From Larix kaempferi (Eukaryota > Streptophyta > Pinopsida > Pinales > Pinaceae), in assembly GCA_027924585.1 (NCBI GenBank), contig BSBM01000423.1, positions 3,419,501 through 3,483,500 on the forward strand: a DNA stretch of 64,000 nucleotides, written 5' to 3'. Positions 36,105 to 46,835 of the stretch are shown one piece after another. Position numbers and translations under genes: made by a program. The notes under the pieces were generated by a model that did not search any database, had not been told where the DNA came from, and saw only the letters and a program-made list of their open reading frames with translations. Position 1 is the stretch's first letter, and each line of letters starts with the position of its first letter.

Positions 36105-36666
36105 TCAGTAGTAATGTCACCTTCTCCATTAAACCTAGGATGGTATTTCTGATAGTCACCATATGTAAATCATGTAATTCTTATGGTAGGACAAGAGGGA
36201 AGTATCTAGAAACTACTACAGCATTCATTCTATTTGTAGGTTGATTGGCCATGACAGATGAAGAATGAACTTTAACTCGACTAGTAAGAGGTATATAAGG
36301 CATTAGGGTAGGATTTAAAGGTTTTAGAAAATCAAATTCCTCTAAATTCTGAAGTTCTTCTTTGATCTCTTTTGATGCTAGAGGATTTGAAAAAACTTTG
36401 AAAGAAGCACTTTCAGTCTCAGGCTCAAACACTTGAAATTCAGGTATGAATATGGAGAGAGTTTGTTTCTTATCTTCTTCTACTGAAGGTGGAAAATATT
36501 CTTTAGGAAAATCAAAACTAATTTCTTGATCTAAAATGTCCTTAACAAATGAGGTTGAAATATATTCAAATGTACGTGAAGATGAAGAGCCAAATTTTGT
36601 GAAGAACCTGCAATAATTAATTAATGAAACACACGAGATCGTAGAAATAACAAAACTCAGAATCAC
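36105..36666 (-). pseudogene. Gypsy-0 gag, upstream part
   Basis: The minus strand encodes an acidic N-terminal gag segment: SSSSRTFEYISTSF near 36545-36590, EEDKKQTLSIFIPEFQVFEP near 36425-36490, KEIKEELQNLEEFDFLKPL near 36320-36380, LMPYIPLTSRVKVHSS, and a stop at 36181-36183. The reading resumes to the Gypsy-1 insertion at 36104. The capsid continues at 22455, so Gypsy-1 landed inside this gag. The upstream boundary at about 36610-36666 is ambiguous, since LTR-like sequence follows. Confidence 0.7.
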
Positions 36667-36967
36667 TTATGTATTGAGAAAGATCAATACAAATAACTTC
36701 ACGGTGCCTTCATTGGTCTCAACACAAACTTATATACTAAGTCTAGGTGCTAATACCATGGGTCAATACCATGTGTCAATACAAACCATGGGCCAATACA
36801 AAATATTGATTGACAATTACTACGGGACGACTTACAAAGCATATGTGTCCAACAACAATAAGAAAAACTATGGATCAACAAATACTATGGGACGACTTAC
36901 AAAGCATATGCGTCCAACAATAATATACTAACAAAGTAAATAGAAGGGTTGACATGGGTTCCTAACA
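36667..36967 (-). repeat. Candidate 3' LTR of the chromovirus relic, partial
   Basis: On the minus strand a polypurine tract GGGAGAGGGGA precedes TGTTAGGAACCCATG at 36967. Inside are two direct copies of a GACGACTTACAAAGCATATG segment (36828 and 36889) and a TATA-like TAGTATATAAG near 36740. The left end is not defined and no second copy was found near the relic's gag end. Confidence 0.45.
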
Positions 36968-36996
36968 TCCCCTCTCCCTTAGAAAAAGCTTTGTCC

Positions 36997-37474
36997 TCAA
37001 AGCTTTAGATGTCGAAATTGATGCAAAATCTGAAGGAGTGGTTCCCCTGTAGCATCTACGGGTTGCATTCCAGACCATTGAACCCTTTTGAGTTTCATGG
37101 AGGGTGGCATGGAAGGCTGTAGATGAAGAAGAACTATATCAGCTGCGTGAAAAGTGTGCTCAGAACAGTGTTGATTGGCTTGTTGTTTTAGTCGAATTCT
37201 TGCCATGTGAAGGTTGTCCTGCAGAATGAGAAAAATTTGATCACGGTTTTGAAGAACCGAGTTAATTTCCTGAACTGGGGAGTTGCTGAGGGTGTATGGA
37301 AGAAGAACTGGCGGTGCCTGTCTATAGACTGCTTCATATGGTGTCCTTTTAGATGTGGTATTGTACCATTGGAGAGCTTCTAGGAAATCCATAGAATCAT
37401 AGTTGTCCAAATCTGTATAGGGATGGGAAAGGGTTTGAGCAGTCCCGAAAGGAGTCTCGTTTCACCCTTGTTGA
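36997..37474 (-). pseudogene. Chromovirus integrase, C-terminal remnant
   Basis: The minus strand from 37410 reads SMDFLEAL, the start of the integrase core, then jumps straight to QWYNTTSKRTPYEAVYRQAP at the core's end. RDQIFLILQDNLHMARIRLK and FHAADIVLLHLQPSMPPS follow, so most of the DDE core has been deleted in place. Motifs match Del/Tekay-type Gypsy. A chromodomain is not recognisable in the end of the frame. Above 37410 a frame break leads to words continuing the zinc-finger exit. The upstream partner starts at 46360, beyond Gypsy-2. Confidence 0.85.
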
Positions 37475-37479
37475 CTTGG

Positions 37480-38309
37480 TGTTGACCAACACAACCTCAG
37501 TTGACAGGGCTTCACCTCACTGTCAACACATATCGCAGTCTCCCTAGGCACCGGCCCAAGCAGGTTTGAGCCCACCCAACAACACCCACAGAGCAGATGA
37601 GGTCTCACTCGAGGTGTCCAGGAAGAGCAGACGGAACCATGTTTCCATTCAGGGAGGAGGAGAGTTATGGTTGCATGGACTGACTCTATTGCGGCACTTT
37701 AACCAGAAACGTTGAACATTCGGCAAAGAGTTATAATACATCACTTCATCACATCATTCAAGGAGTTATACCATTTACTTTATCACAGCATTTATCATCA
37801 CATTCTACATAGAACATACTACTTAATAATAGCAATTATCATCATAGCAACAATAAGAAGAAATTGCATTAAACAACATTCACACATCGCAACATTGCAC
37901 AAAGTTTGTACCAAAACATTATTATATTACTGTCACGATCATACACCAACAAAAACACAGATATCGCACCCAATTTGTCTTCTTCTTCTTATCCATGCCT
38001 ATCTCCTAACACTTACAACTCTCATGTATTTATAGGCCTTTTCCCTTACAATATTTTTCCACTTACAACTGACTCCCTAACCAACACTATGGACAATTGA
38101 CCCAATATCTAACTGACTTGGTCCAAATGGCCCTAAAAACCCGCATACCGCGGTATACTGGCTCACTATTACATAATGTATGGTCCAAGTGACCCAAAAC
38201 CCGTCAACTGCGGTATTCTTTAGCACAAAATACTCCTTTCGCACCCTTTTCTAGTGTGTCACGGCATTGGCGGTACCATGATCTTTCCCCATCAAACTGC
38301 CTGCCAACA
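37480..38309 (-). repeat. Gypsy-2 3' LTR, 830 bp
   Basis: Collinear with 45584-46354 except for about 60 bp near 37785-37850 (ATCATCACATTCTACATAGA region) that the partner lacks. On the minus strand it follows a purine tract TTGGGGGCC. ORFs within are LTR artefacts. Confidence 0.93.
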
Positions 38310-38909
38310 GGCCCCCAACACAATCTTGTGGCTCGCCCTCGAGCCACATCAACTACTGGACAGAGTACAGTCGAACTATGTTCCGATAACTGTTCTTACT
38401 GTCTGGATCACACGGTGTTGTCCTACTCCTTCTGCTACACTGATCGTCGATGCCTGGTCATGTCTATCTAATAGTCATCACCTGACTTGCTATCATGTAC
38501 TTCTCAAACTCATCCTCTAGTCTCTTGGAATGGTACCGACGGAAAGGAAAAGAGGACGAACAGTACCCAGATGCGAACTACACAGATGACTTTGGCACAT
38601 CAGTTTCGCACCGACAACTGGTTCCTATTGTGGGCAGGGAGTTACCTCCCTAACCCGCTTAGGGGTCGAGAAGAGCACAATCCTTCGAAAAACTACTGCA
38701 TACTTAATCATGCTGAACTGGCCCTCAGCTCGGGCATACCATAGTGTAAGTGCACCCGTCATATCAAGGCGCTCAAGGACACTCATCGTTGGGGCTCGCA
38801 GGGCCCCTGGGGTGCTACCACGGGAAATGATGTGAAGCATTTCCATAGCCTCCTTGGAATTCCTCACAACTTAACTCGCAAAATTTTGCTAAATCAATAC
38901 CGCGGTAAA
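38310..38909 (-). other. Gypsy-2 segment between integrase and 3' LTR
   Basis: The integrase frame stops at 38910 after LVEREED, so the C-terminal domain seen in Gypsy-1 (YDSKF...KPYRD) is missing. The 600 bp here hold an 80-codon minus-strand frame at 38625-38867 (RGSTPGALRAPTMSVLERLD) with no recognised family. Probably a deletion joined to unrelated or non-coding 3' sequence. Confidence 0.5.
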
Positions 38910-39704
38910 TCAATCCTCTTCGCGCTCCACCAATTGTGCTAGATGTTTGTCTAATGGTGCAACATCATCCATGCTCATAAAAGCAACAATTCGTAAACTT
39001 GGAACAATGTAATCCATAGGCATAATTCCTTCCTTCCCATATACCAGCTTGCAAGGTGTCTGACCAGTCAAGCTTTTACATGTGGTGCGATAGGCCCACA
39101 ATACCGCTAGAACTTTCAAATCCCAGTCGTCTCGGTTCTCATTGGAAACCTTTGTCAATGCATGCTCCAATACCTTGTTAAACGCCTCCACCGTTCCATT
39201 CACCTGTGGGTGATAGGGTGTACTCTTCTTATGCTGTATCTGCAATTCTTCCACCAATGCGTTGATAGTGCGATTGAGAAAATGGTTGCCTTGATCACTC
39301 AGCAATATCTTGGGGCAGCCAAAACGAGTTATAATGTGGTTAAACAAAAATTGAGCAGCCATTGCGGTGGAGCAATCAACTACAGGTGCCACCTCAGCCA
39401 ATCGGGTCAAGTATTCTGTCGCCATGATAATATACCACACACTTGTGCATTTCCCTGGTGGATGGATCGGTCCTACAAAATCCACAACCCATTTTATCAA
39501 TCGTTGTAATGTCACTTGAGGTAGTAGTGGCATCTCATCACGTCTGGACGGCTTGCTAGTTCGTTGAAAAACATCACAAGACTGCGCGTAGTCTGTCGCA
39601 TCATTATGTAACGTGGGCCACCAAAGCCCTACACGCATTAATTTTCGGGCAGTCTCCCGACCACCATAATGTCCTCCTGCTACTCCACCATGTGCCTCAG
39701 CCAA
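38910..39704 (-). pseudogene. Gypsy-2 integrase, C-terminally truncated
   Basis: A 264-codon uninterrupted frame. The zinc finger has EAHGGVAGGHY and SCDVFQRTSKPSRRDEMPL, where the second Cys is replaced by Phe. The DDE core is present: Asp in WVVDFVGPIHPPGK, Asp in LLSDQGNHFLNRTI, Glu in [13 protein letters not shown]. It ends after GIMPMDYIVPSLRIVAF ... LAQLVEREED. Truncated before the C-terminal DNA-binding part. Confidence 0.92.
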
Positions 39705-39707
39705 TAT

Positions 39708-40469
39708 CTATGCTAGCTCATGCGACAAGACACATCTGCGCAATATCTCATTGGCACCCAATTTATACAACTCTCCCGCGATTAGTTGAAAGTTAGCAGC
39801 CTTGACAACCAATTGCTTTTTCTGAGTAGTGGTAAAGTCATTGGGCATGGTGTCGGTCACCAAAAACTGAAGGATGTCATCAAAATATTGATCAACAGTA
39901 GCAACGTGAAATAGTTGGGCATCCGGAAACCTGTCTTCTATATTAGTCGGTTCCTCCCCTGTATCAATCTGTGACAAATGATCTGGTCCAGCATTCAACC
40001 ACCCCGGTTTCCCAATGACTTCGAAATCAAACTCCTGAAACAAAAGTAGCCATCGGCAGATCTTCCCACCCAACACAGGCTTATTGACCAAGTATTTCAA
40101 TGCAGAATGATCAGTGAACATTTTAAAGTGGCCACCCAACAAATAATGCCTAAATTTTTGCAGCGCATAAACCATGGCCAGACCTTCGTGTTCTGTGGTA
40201 GTGTAATTGCATTCTGCAGAGGATAGCTTCTGACTGGTAAAAGAAATGGGATGATCAATGTTTCCTTCTCCTGGTTGAGCCAACACAACCCCTAGTGCAA
40301 CCGATGAAGCATCAACATGGACATGGAAGTACTTACTCCAGTCTGGAAAGACCAAGATTGGGGCTGACGCCATCTTCACTTTGAGCATTGAAAAACTATC
40401 CTGACATTCTGAGTTCCACTGGAATGCCGCATCCTTTTTCAACAACTTTTCCATAGGGCCAGTAATCAC
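39708..40469 (-). pseudogene. Gypsy-2 RNase H and linker
   Basis: A 253-codon frame: PMEKLLKKDAAFQWN (end of RT thumb), ILVFPDWSKYFHVHVDASSV (catalytic Asp), TTEHEGLAMVYALQKFRHYL, FTDHSALKYLVNKPVLGGKI, PDHLSQIDTGEEPTNIEDR. It is followed after one stop by the integrase frame in the same orientation. Confidence 0.93.
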
Positions 40470-41558
40470 AGCATACCCCCTAATGAACTTGCGATAATAT
40501 CACGTGTGACCCAAGGTTGCACGCAACTGCTTAATGGTGTTCGGCGGTTGCAACCCCAAAATAAGTGCAATTTTGGATGGATCAACCAACAACCCCTACT
40601 TACACACAATATGACCCAGCAATATCCCAAACGGTGCATAGAAGATACATTTTTTCAAGTTTAGTGATATCTGGTGCTGTCGGCATCGCTCAAGCAGTAA
40701 CCATAGATTGGCCAAATGATCATGAATCAATCCATAAACGGTCCAATCATCCATATATACCTGCAAAAACTTCTAAGTAAAATCTTTAAATGCAGCAACA
40801 ACAACCCTGGAGAATATCGCAGGTACATTCTTCAAACCAAGCGGCATTACCATATACTGAAAGCAACCCCATTAAGTAACAAAAGTTGTCTTATGGTGAT
40901 CTTCCTTGGCAATGCGAATATGATGGTAGCCAGATAATCCATCAGTGAAAGAGTACATCTCCTGGCCACCCACTCCTTCAAGTACTTCAGTAAACGGGGT
41001 TGGAAAAGGGTCATGCAAGAAGGCATCATTCAACTTCTGCAAATCGACACAAATGCGCACTTCGCTTGTTTTCTTGTACTGCACCACCATAGGACTAATC
41101 CATTTAGATTCTTCCACAGGTTTGATAATACCAGCATCCAACATTCGATCAAGTTCCGCCTTGACCTTTTCTTTATGTCACGGATTTAGCCGATAAGGTC
41201 GCTGTCGGACTGGCTTAACATCTAGTTTCAATGGAATCTTCATCTCTCCTAAATCACCCAGGATTCCCTTCATTTCAGAAAAATTCGTGGGAAACATGTC
41301 TTGAAACTCATGAAGTAACTCGGTAACCTTACTCATCATGTCATAATCCCAATAATCCCCAACATTAGCAAACTTGGGAGTAGCCTCAGTTCCGATATTC
41401 ATCTTGCGAAGCTGCAATGGTTGAATGAACAGATTACTTGGCACAATAGGTGGGACTACATCGCAACTTCCTTCAGATTCGGGAATGTTAACATTTCGGG
41501 GATCATCATCGTCCTCTGGGCCACCACTGATGTTGAAGCACTCTATGAGAGACTGCAT
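40470..41558 (-). pseudogene. Gypsy-2 reverse transcriptase
   Basis: Segments: VRQRPYRLNP near 41180-41210, DAGIIKPVEESKWISPMVV near 41085-41140, ICVDLQKLNDAFLHDPFPTP, YSFTDGLSGYHHIRI near 40920-40960, PLGLKNVPAIFSRVV near 40800-40845, the catalytic box VYMDDW near 40740-40760, and LGHIVCK near 40590-40620. Stops near 41177, 40872, 40775 and 40500 break it. Confidence 0.92.
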
Positions 41559-42005
41559 CTAACAGTGGGTGTGCGGGTCGACAAAGTAGGCTGCCGAAAC
41601 AACTTGAAATATCATGTCGCAGATGAGCTGCAGGGTGTTATGGACATTAGGGTTGGCATCCACAAAAGTGAACGTATGAGTGAAACACATCATCAACTCC
41701 CCCCATGTTGTAATGTCTTGGCGCAACTTGGCTACAGTGTAGCACGAGCGCGGTATCTCATCCAAAGTATGGACAAAAGCATGGACCCACTCGTCTCTGG
41801 GTCGCGCTACCCATAATCGTTGGCACTCCATCACATGATCACTGGGATCAATCCGACCATCATACTTGCCAGTGTGATAAACTTCAGTATCGCCAAACCA
41901 AACCATCATGAACCTTCGACACTGTGACCAATCTTTAATGAATTTCTTATGTGTCGCCCACCATCACGCTGGAGCAGCCTTCAGTACTTCGTCCAAGGCC
42001 AGCAA
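41559..42005 (-). pseudogene. Gypsy-2 second gag/capsid-like domain
   Basis: Directly after the protease frame's stop and in the same frame: ALDEVLKAAPA, a stop, WWATHKKFIKDWSQCRRFM, KYDGRIDPSDHVMECQRLW, EWVHAFVHTLDEIPRSCY and DITTWGELMMCFTHTFTF. It aligns with 30593-31110 of Gypsy-1 (VHMFVHMLEELIPKKWY). The G..DP..H...C...W ... W.H.F.HTL..IPR pattern resembles Retrotrans_gag capsids and is separate from this element's own gag at 43200-44872. Confidence 0.72.
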
Positions 42006-42713
42006 TTACTGTGGTTCTGGGAGGTGGTCTTCAAACTCTGCTACAAAGGTGTTTAGGCCAGGAAACCCCTCATAGACAGGCAATGTGATCGTTTCTGTTG
42101 CAACACGACATAAGGATTGCGTAACTAAACCACATTTCCGGACTGATACTTCATGCATTCGATTCTGCCAATGTTCCAATGCATCATCAAAGTCGAAAGA
42201 CGCAGAGCTCTCGCTACGCCACTCCAACTCACCATAGGCGGTAGGATGAATATAATCTTCGGAAATATTGAATGCATGGTCCCATCTAGCGGGATCGTCA
42301 TCTTTTATAGGATACACGTAGCGGTCTCCTTCAGCCGGATCCAAAGGGGCTATAACTCTGAAATCACGATTCCCAAAGGTCATCATGTGCTTCTTAAATT
42401 TGATTACAGCTCCACTGTCGTTAACCCATCCAATCCCCAAGAGTGCCAGATAAGAGCTTCCTCCCTCAACCACTTCGATAACATCAAAATCAGCATAAGT
42501 CTTTATGCCCTCAATATCAATCGTGATCCGTAGAACTCGCCCAATGTGTGTTATCTTCGCATGGTTAGCCAACCGGAGCTGCACAGGAGACCAGCTCAAT
42601 AGGGGACTCCCCATCTTCTGCCATGCCTGCTTGGTTAAGATGTTAACATCTGAACCAAGGTCAAGAATCACAGAGTCAACATCATAGTCACAAATCTGAA
42701 TATTCATTCGCAT
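42006..42713 (-). pseudogene. Gypsy-2 aspartic protease
   Basis: A 235-codon frame: MRMNIQICDYDVDSVILDLG with the active-site motif DLGSDVNILTK, WSPVQLRLANHAKITHIGRV, and SSYLALLGIGWVNDSGAVIK (second half). Then a long linker ending HWQNRMHEVSVRKCG. It reads on in the same frame into the second gag-like domain. A further upstream part of about 290 bp to 43000 contains shifted remnants. Confidence 0.88.
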
Positions 42714-43199
42714 TTCCTTGCCGGTCTTCCGTTGCTATAAGGAGTTTACTACCGACTCCTGCCGTCCTTTCGGAAATCGCTATAACCATCCCTCAATCTC
42801 AACTAGGGAAACCAGGTCTCATGCCACTAACAGACAGCTTTCAAGGAACTTCTGCAATGTCCTTGGTGGTGGTGGTCGATCGGCGTCTGATGTGGCATCA
42901 AAGACAGGCGGCATATCGCAAACAACAGCCTTAGCGCTGTCTTTCTCCAAAGTGTGACATGTCTCTAGGAATGTCTCTCGCTCCGTATCAATGTCGAAGA
43001 GTACCGTCTTCTGACCCGCTAACCGAATCAGTGATCGTGAACCATCTTCCCAGTCGTCTTTCCTCCACGAGTGACAACAGCCACTGAAGCGTCTTGTGGT
43101 CGTGGTTCTGCAGAAATGGTCGCAATGTTTGCACCCTATGTCTGGTTCTACTGCAAATTTCCTAGTTGATTGATATTTTGATTGGCGTTCGGTGGTGGT

Positions 43200-44872
43200 T
43201 GCGGGGGCTGGTTCTGTACTGGTTGCTGTACCAGGGTCTGTACTGGTTGTTGTGGCTAGGCCTGATTATGTAGGTGCAGAGCGTTCCCATCCTGCCATCG
43301 TGCAATCAACTGTGGACAATTCTCAACCATATGATCATTACCAACACAAAACGTACACTGATTCTGTAGCAATGGGCAGTCGCGCTGATAATGCCCCCAT
43401 ACCGCACAGTGGTAACATTGAACAGGTCCATGACCACCTCGGCCTCCTCCTCCATGACCAAATCTGCCACCGCATCCACCCCTGTAGCCTCCCTGGTAGC
43501 CGGCCTGCTGCTGGTATTGTTGCTACATTGGTGCTACTGGAATCCCTTGCCCTTGTGGTGCATACTGCGGTTGCTGTACATATTGTGGCTATGGGGGAGT
43601 CGTCTGCATCGGGGTGTATTGCGGCATGAACTGCTGTGGTTGTTGTTGTTGTGGTGCAAACTGCATCTACGGCTGTGGTAGCGGTTGGGCTACCTGCGGT
43701 TGCAGTTGTGGTTGTTGCACTCCGTGTTGATCATCCTTCACGTAGAATGCTTCACACATCCTCTCCTGTAGCAACTCATATGCACGGAAATCCTTGTCAT
43801 TGTGACCCTCCAACTTGCAGAATATCCAGTAAAGATTTCGTGGGGTTGTGACCATTTTCTGCATGTATGGTCAATTATCGTGACTATGCCCAAACATGTG
43901 ACAAACGCGACACCACGACATACTGCCGCCATTCAACGGGTTTGGCACACCTGACACTAAATAATTACGGAAATCCGGGCAATTATCCTTCATATTCCCT
44001 TCTCCTCGGCATCGCGTACACCATACTTCATCATGCTGCTCCTTGTTCTTCTTCAAATCTTGCAACTGTATAGTCAGGTTAGCAGGCTGTGTCTGTATCT
44101 TCGACATCCCAACTGCATTATCTCTGATCGGTGACGCCTCCAATCGCATTGCAATATCTAGAGCTTCACTAGGCGTCGATATGTTTTGTTGCATCAGTGG
44201 TAGCCGAACATGGGGTAACAGTGCTGCAATGAACCATTCCTTATGTTGGATAATGCTCATATCAAAACTAACCTTTGCCATCAACGTCTTGAATCGCTGG
44301 TCGAAATCCCATACCGTCTCATTAGGGTACTGCTTAATTTCCTTCAATTCAGTAATATATTGAGCCTCTGACTTAGGCCGTCTAAATTCAACAATCAACC
44401 CATCCCGAATCTCATTCAGTGACTTCTCTGGGGCCCCCGTGGGGACTAAAATAAACTTCATGAACCAATAGAATGCACGACCTCGCAGAGTCGTGGCTAA
44501 CTGTCCTTTCTTATCATTGGCATCAGTGATCTGTTTCATGGTCCAGACCGCTTCACACAAAAACCAATACTGTTCTTGGTTGTCTGTTGCACTTCCATGG
44601 AACAACGGTAACTTAGCATCATCGCCCTCCATCTTGGGCTTCCTTCCTCCTGTCGTTGTGCTACTACCAATTAACTTCTACGGTGTTGACGAACTCGGCA
44701 GTGTCGAAGTAGTGTTTCTTGCTGGCTGAGAGTTAGTGAGTGGAGGTGTGTGTACGTTGGTGCTAGGGTTTGGTTCTGCCTCTATCCTGGGCACAGCCTG
44801 GTCATTCCTATCAGGACTATGAGGTCGCTTCGTCCCGTGTCGTCTTCCTTCACGGTTTTGCGGTTCGATCAC
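43200..44872 (-). pseudogene. Gypsy-2 gag with several zinc knuckles
   Basis: The N-terminal proline/serine-rich part (44678-44872) ends in a stop. The capsid frame 43871-44632 has EQYWFLCEAVWTMKQI, LRGRAFYWFMKFI, YNETVWDFDQRF-like words and HKEWFIAALLPHVRLPLMQQ. Knuckles: CTRCRGEGNMKDNC, CRVCHMFGHSHDN, CKLEGHNDKDF (worn) and, after a Gln/Pro-rich stretch at 43560-43740, CYHCAVWGHYQRDC near 43370-43410. A Gly/Arg-rich run sits near 43430-43500. Stops near 44677, 43870, 43665 and 43590. Confidence 0.88.
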
Positions 44873-45057
44873 AGCAAGACCTTCTCCTGTCCTCTACCTT
44901 TTCTCCTGTTGAAACCTCGCTTCTCCTCTCGTAAGACCACTTTCTTCCTCGGCTTCGCTTAGAGTCTCCTCATGGTATGCACCCATCTACCCCTTTACCA
45001 TTCCATGCACCATTCCCTAGTAGTCACGGTACCCACGGCCTCTGCCCACCAGGTTGT

Positions 45058-45525
45058 CTACTGATCAAGGTGCATCTTTAATATACCCTTCTCACAGATT
45101 AGCATCTTAATCAACAGTTGGAGAGACAGCAGAAACCTTCCGCTTGGTCCTCGGAAGAAGTATCTTTCGGCTTCGCTATAGGATTTCTTCATGTCGACCA
45201 TGAATTCAGTGATATATTCTTCCAAGATGCTATCAAGCCAAACTTCGACAGCCTGCAATGCCTTATTATCGACTTCCTGCACCTCCTGAATCAACTCCAG
45301 GGTCCAAGCCGTTGACTCACCACCCTGGAAGTTCTTCTTCTGTAAGGTCAACTTCGACAACCATTCATATAGAATGACCAGAAATTCACAGAAAAACCAT
45401 TCATGCGGACCATTGTGAATATATCTTCCCACCCAGTGATCTACTGTCAGTCACATATTCTGACATTCTTCTTCAACAAACTCCTGCAACTTCTGATCGA
45501 ACCATTTTTGTATCTCCGGCTTCGT
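45058..45525 (-). pseudogene. Gypsy-2 short ORF upstream of gag
   Basis: The minus strand reads MLWHPTKPEIQKWFDQKLQE, then a TGA, VDHWVGRYIHNGPHEWFF, KNFQGGESTAWTLEL, EVWLDSILEEYITEF and MKKSYSEAERYF; 124 codons are uninterrupted at 45058-45432. It matches the upstream ORF of Gypsy-1 in order and spacing. Family conservation argues that it was translated. No family recognised. Confidence 0.68.
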
Positions 45526-45563
45526 CGGGTGCCACAACATGACCTCCTTCTACTCTGCACACG

Positions 45564-45581
45564 GTCCTGACAATGGAACCA
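45564..45581 (-). other. Candidate Gypsy-2 primer binding site
   Basis: Two A bases after the LTR end, then TGGTTCCATTGTCAGGA on the minus strand. Same spacing as in Gypsy-1. tRNA not assigned. Confidence 0.55.
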
Positions 45582-45583
45582 TT

Positions 45584-46354
45584 TGTTGACCAACGCGACC
45601 TCAGTAGATAGGGGTTTGCCTCACTGTCGACACATACCGCAGTCTCCTTGGGAACTGGCGCAGGAAGGTTTGAGCCCACCCAACAACACCCGCAGAGCGG
45701 ATGGGGTCTCACCCGAGGCATCCAGGAAGAGCAGATGGAACCATGTTTCCCCCGAGAGAGGAGGAGAGTTATGGCTGCATGGAATGACTCTATTGCGGTA
45801 CTTTAACTAGAAACGTTAAACATTCGGCAAAGAGTTATAATATATCACTTCATCGCATCATTCAAGGAGTTATACCATTTACTTTATCGCAGCAACAATA
45901 AGCAGACATTGCATTAAACAACATTCATACATCGCAACATTGCACAAAGTTTGTACCAAAACATCGTTATATTACTGTCGCGATCATACACCGGCAAAAA
46001 CATAGATCTCGCACCCAATTTGTCTTCTTCTTCTTATCCATGCCTATCTCCTAACACTTACAACTCTCGTGTATTTATAGGCTTCTTCCCTTACAATATT
46101 TGTCCACATACAACTGACTCCCTAATCGACACTATGGAAAATTGACCCAATATCTAACTGACTTGGTCCAAATAACCCCAAAAACCCGCATACCGCGGTA
46201 TACTGACTCACTATTACATAATGTATGGTCCAAGTGACCGAAAACCCGCCAACTGCAGTATTATTTAGCACAAAATACTCCTTTTGCGCCCTCTTCTAGT
46301 GTGTCATGACATCGGCGGTACCGCGATCTTTTCCCATCAAACCACCTGCCAACA
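45584..46354 (-). repeat. Gypsy-2 5' LTR, 771 bp
   Basis: Pair of 37480-38309, with the same TGTTGACCAAC start, CGGCAAAGAGTTATAA core and CCGCATACCGCGGTATACTG word. A TATA-like stretch (minus CTATAAATACA) lies near 46070-46080. Confidence 0.93.
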
Positions 46355-46359
46355 CATGG

Positions 46360-46835
46360 AAAGTATCACAGTCAGCCACCATCTATTGAATTGTCATTTT
46401 CATTCCCTGCCAAAAGAAGTTACATTGTTCTCGGTCATAGATTTTGAGGAACCCATAGTTCTTTACTGATGAAGAAGCATGGAGTTCATAGAAGAGATAG
46501 CCCTGTTGAACAGATTGCAACCAATTTGGAACAAGCGGAGAAATAGCTATAAGAGAAACTGAGTCATCAAATGTGCGAGAAGGAGCATCTGTCACCATAT
46601 TTTCCTTCCCCTTATTGTAAGTGATCGCACAGGCATAACCCATGAGTTGGATAACCCTTTTCAAGTGTACTGGGGAGGAGACCCATTGTTCCAGGAAATT
46701 TTTCAAACTTTTGAAATCAGTCTTGATGCAGAAATAATTCCCTAATAGGTATGGCTGCCAGTTCTGTACTGCATGCAAAATAGCCAGCATTTCCTACTAA
46801 GATGTAGATGCGGCTAAATTCTTACCAAAAAGGTC
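46360..46835 (-). pseudogene. Chromovirus RNase H and integrase zinc-finger start
   Basis: MLAILHAVQNWQPYLLGNYF, KTDFKSLKNFLEQ and VIQLMGYACAITYNKGKENM are Del/Tekay-type RNase H. The end NFFWQGMKMTIQ ... CDTFH is the integrase zinc finger, where Gypsy-2 inserted. Upstream the sequence goes straight from a pre-RT segment (EPMGLLPSRD near 46845) to RNase H, so the whole reverse transcriptase is missing. Confidence 0.85.

Larger units (their letters stand above)
37480..46354 (-). mobile_element. Gypsy-2: Ty3/gypsy element nested in a chromovirus
   Basis: LTRs of 830 and 771 bp share TGTTGACCAAC and TGCCAACA ends. The flanks CTTGG (37475-37479) and CATGG (46355-46359) are a 5-bp duplication with one mismatch. 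Minus-strand order: small ORF, gag, protease, second gag-like domain, RT, RNase H, integrase; unlike Gypsy-1 there is no long third ORF. It is a diverged relative of Gypsy-1. Insertion split the chromovirus integrase at its zinc finger. Confidence 0.93.

Noticed and set aside
37712-38035. 107-codon plus-strand frame
   Set aside because: Lies inside the Gypsy-2 LTR; the matching position in the other LTR has a deletion that destroys it.
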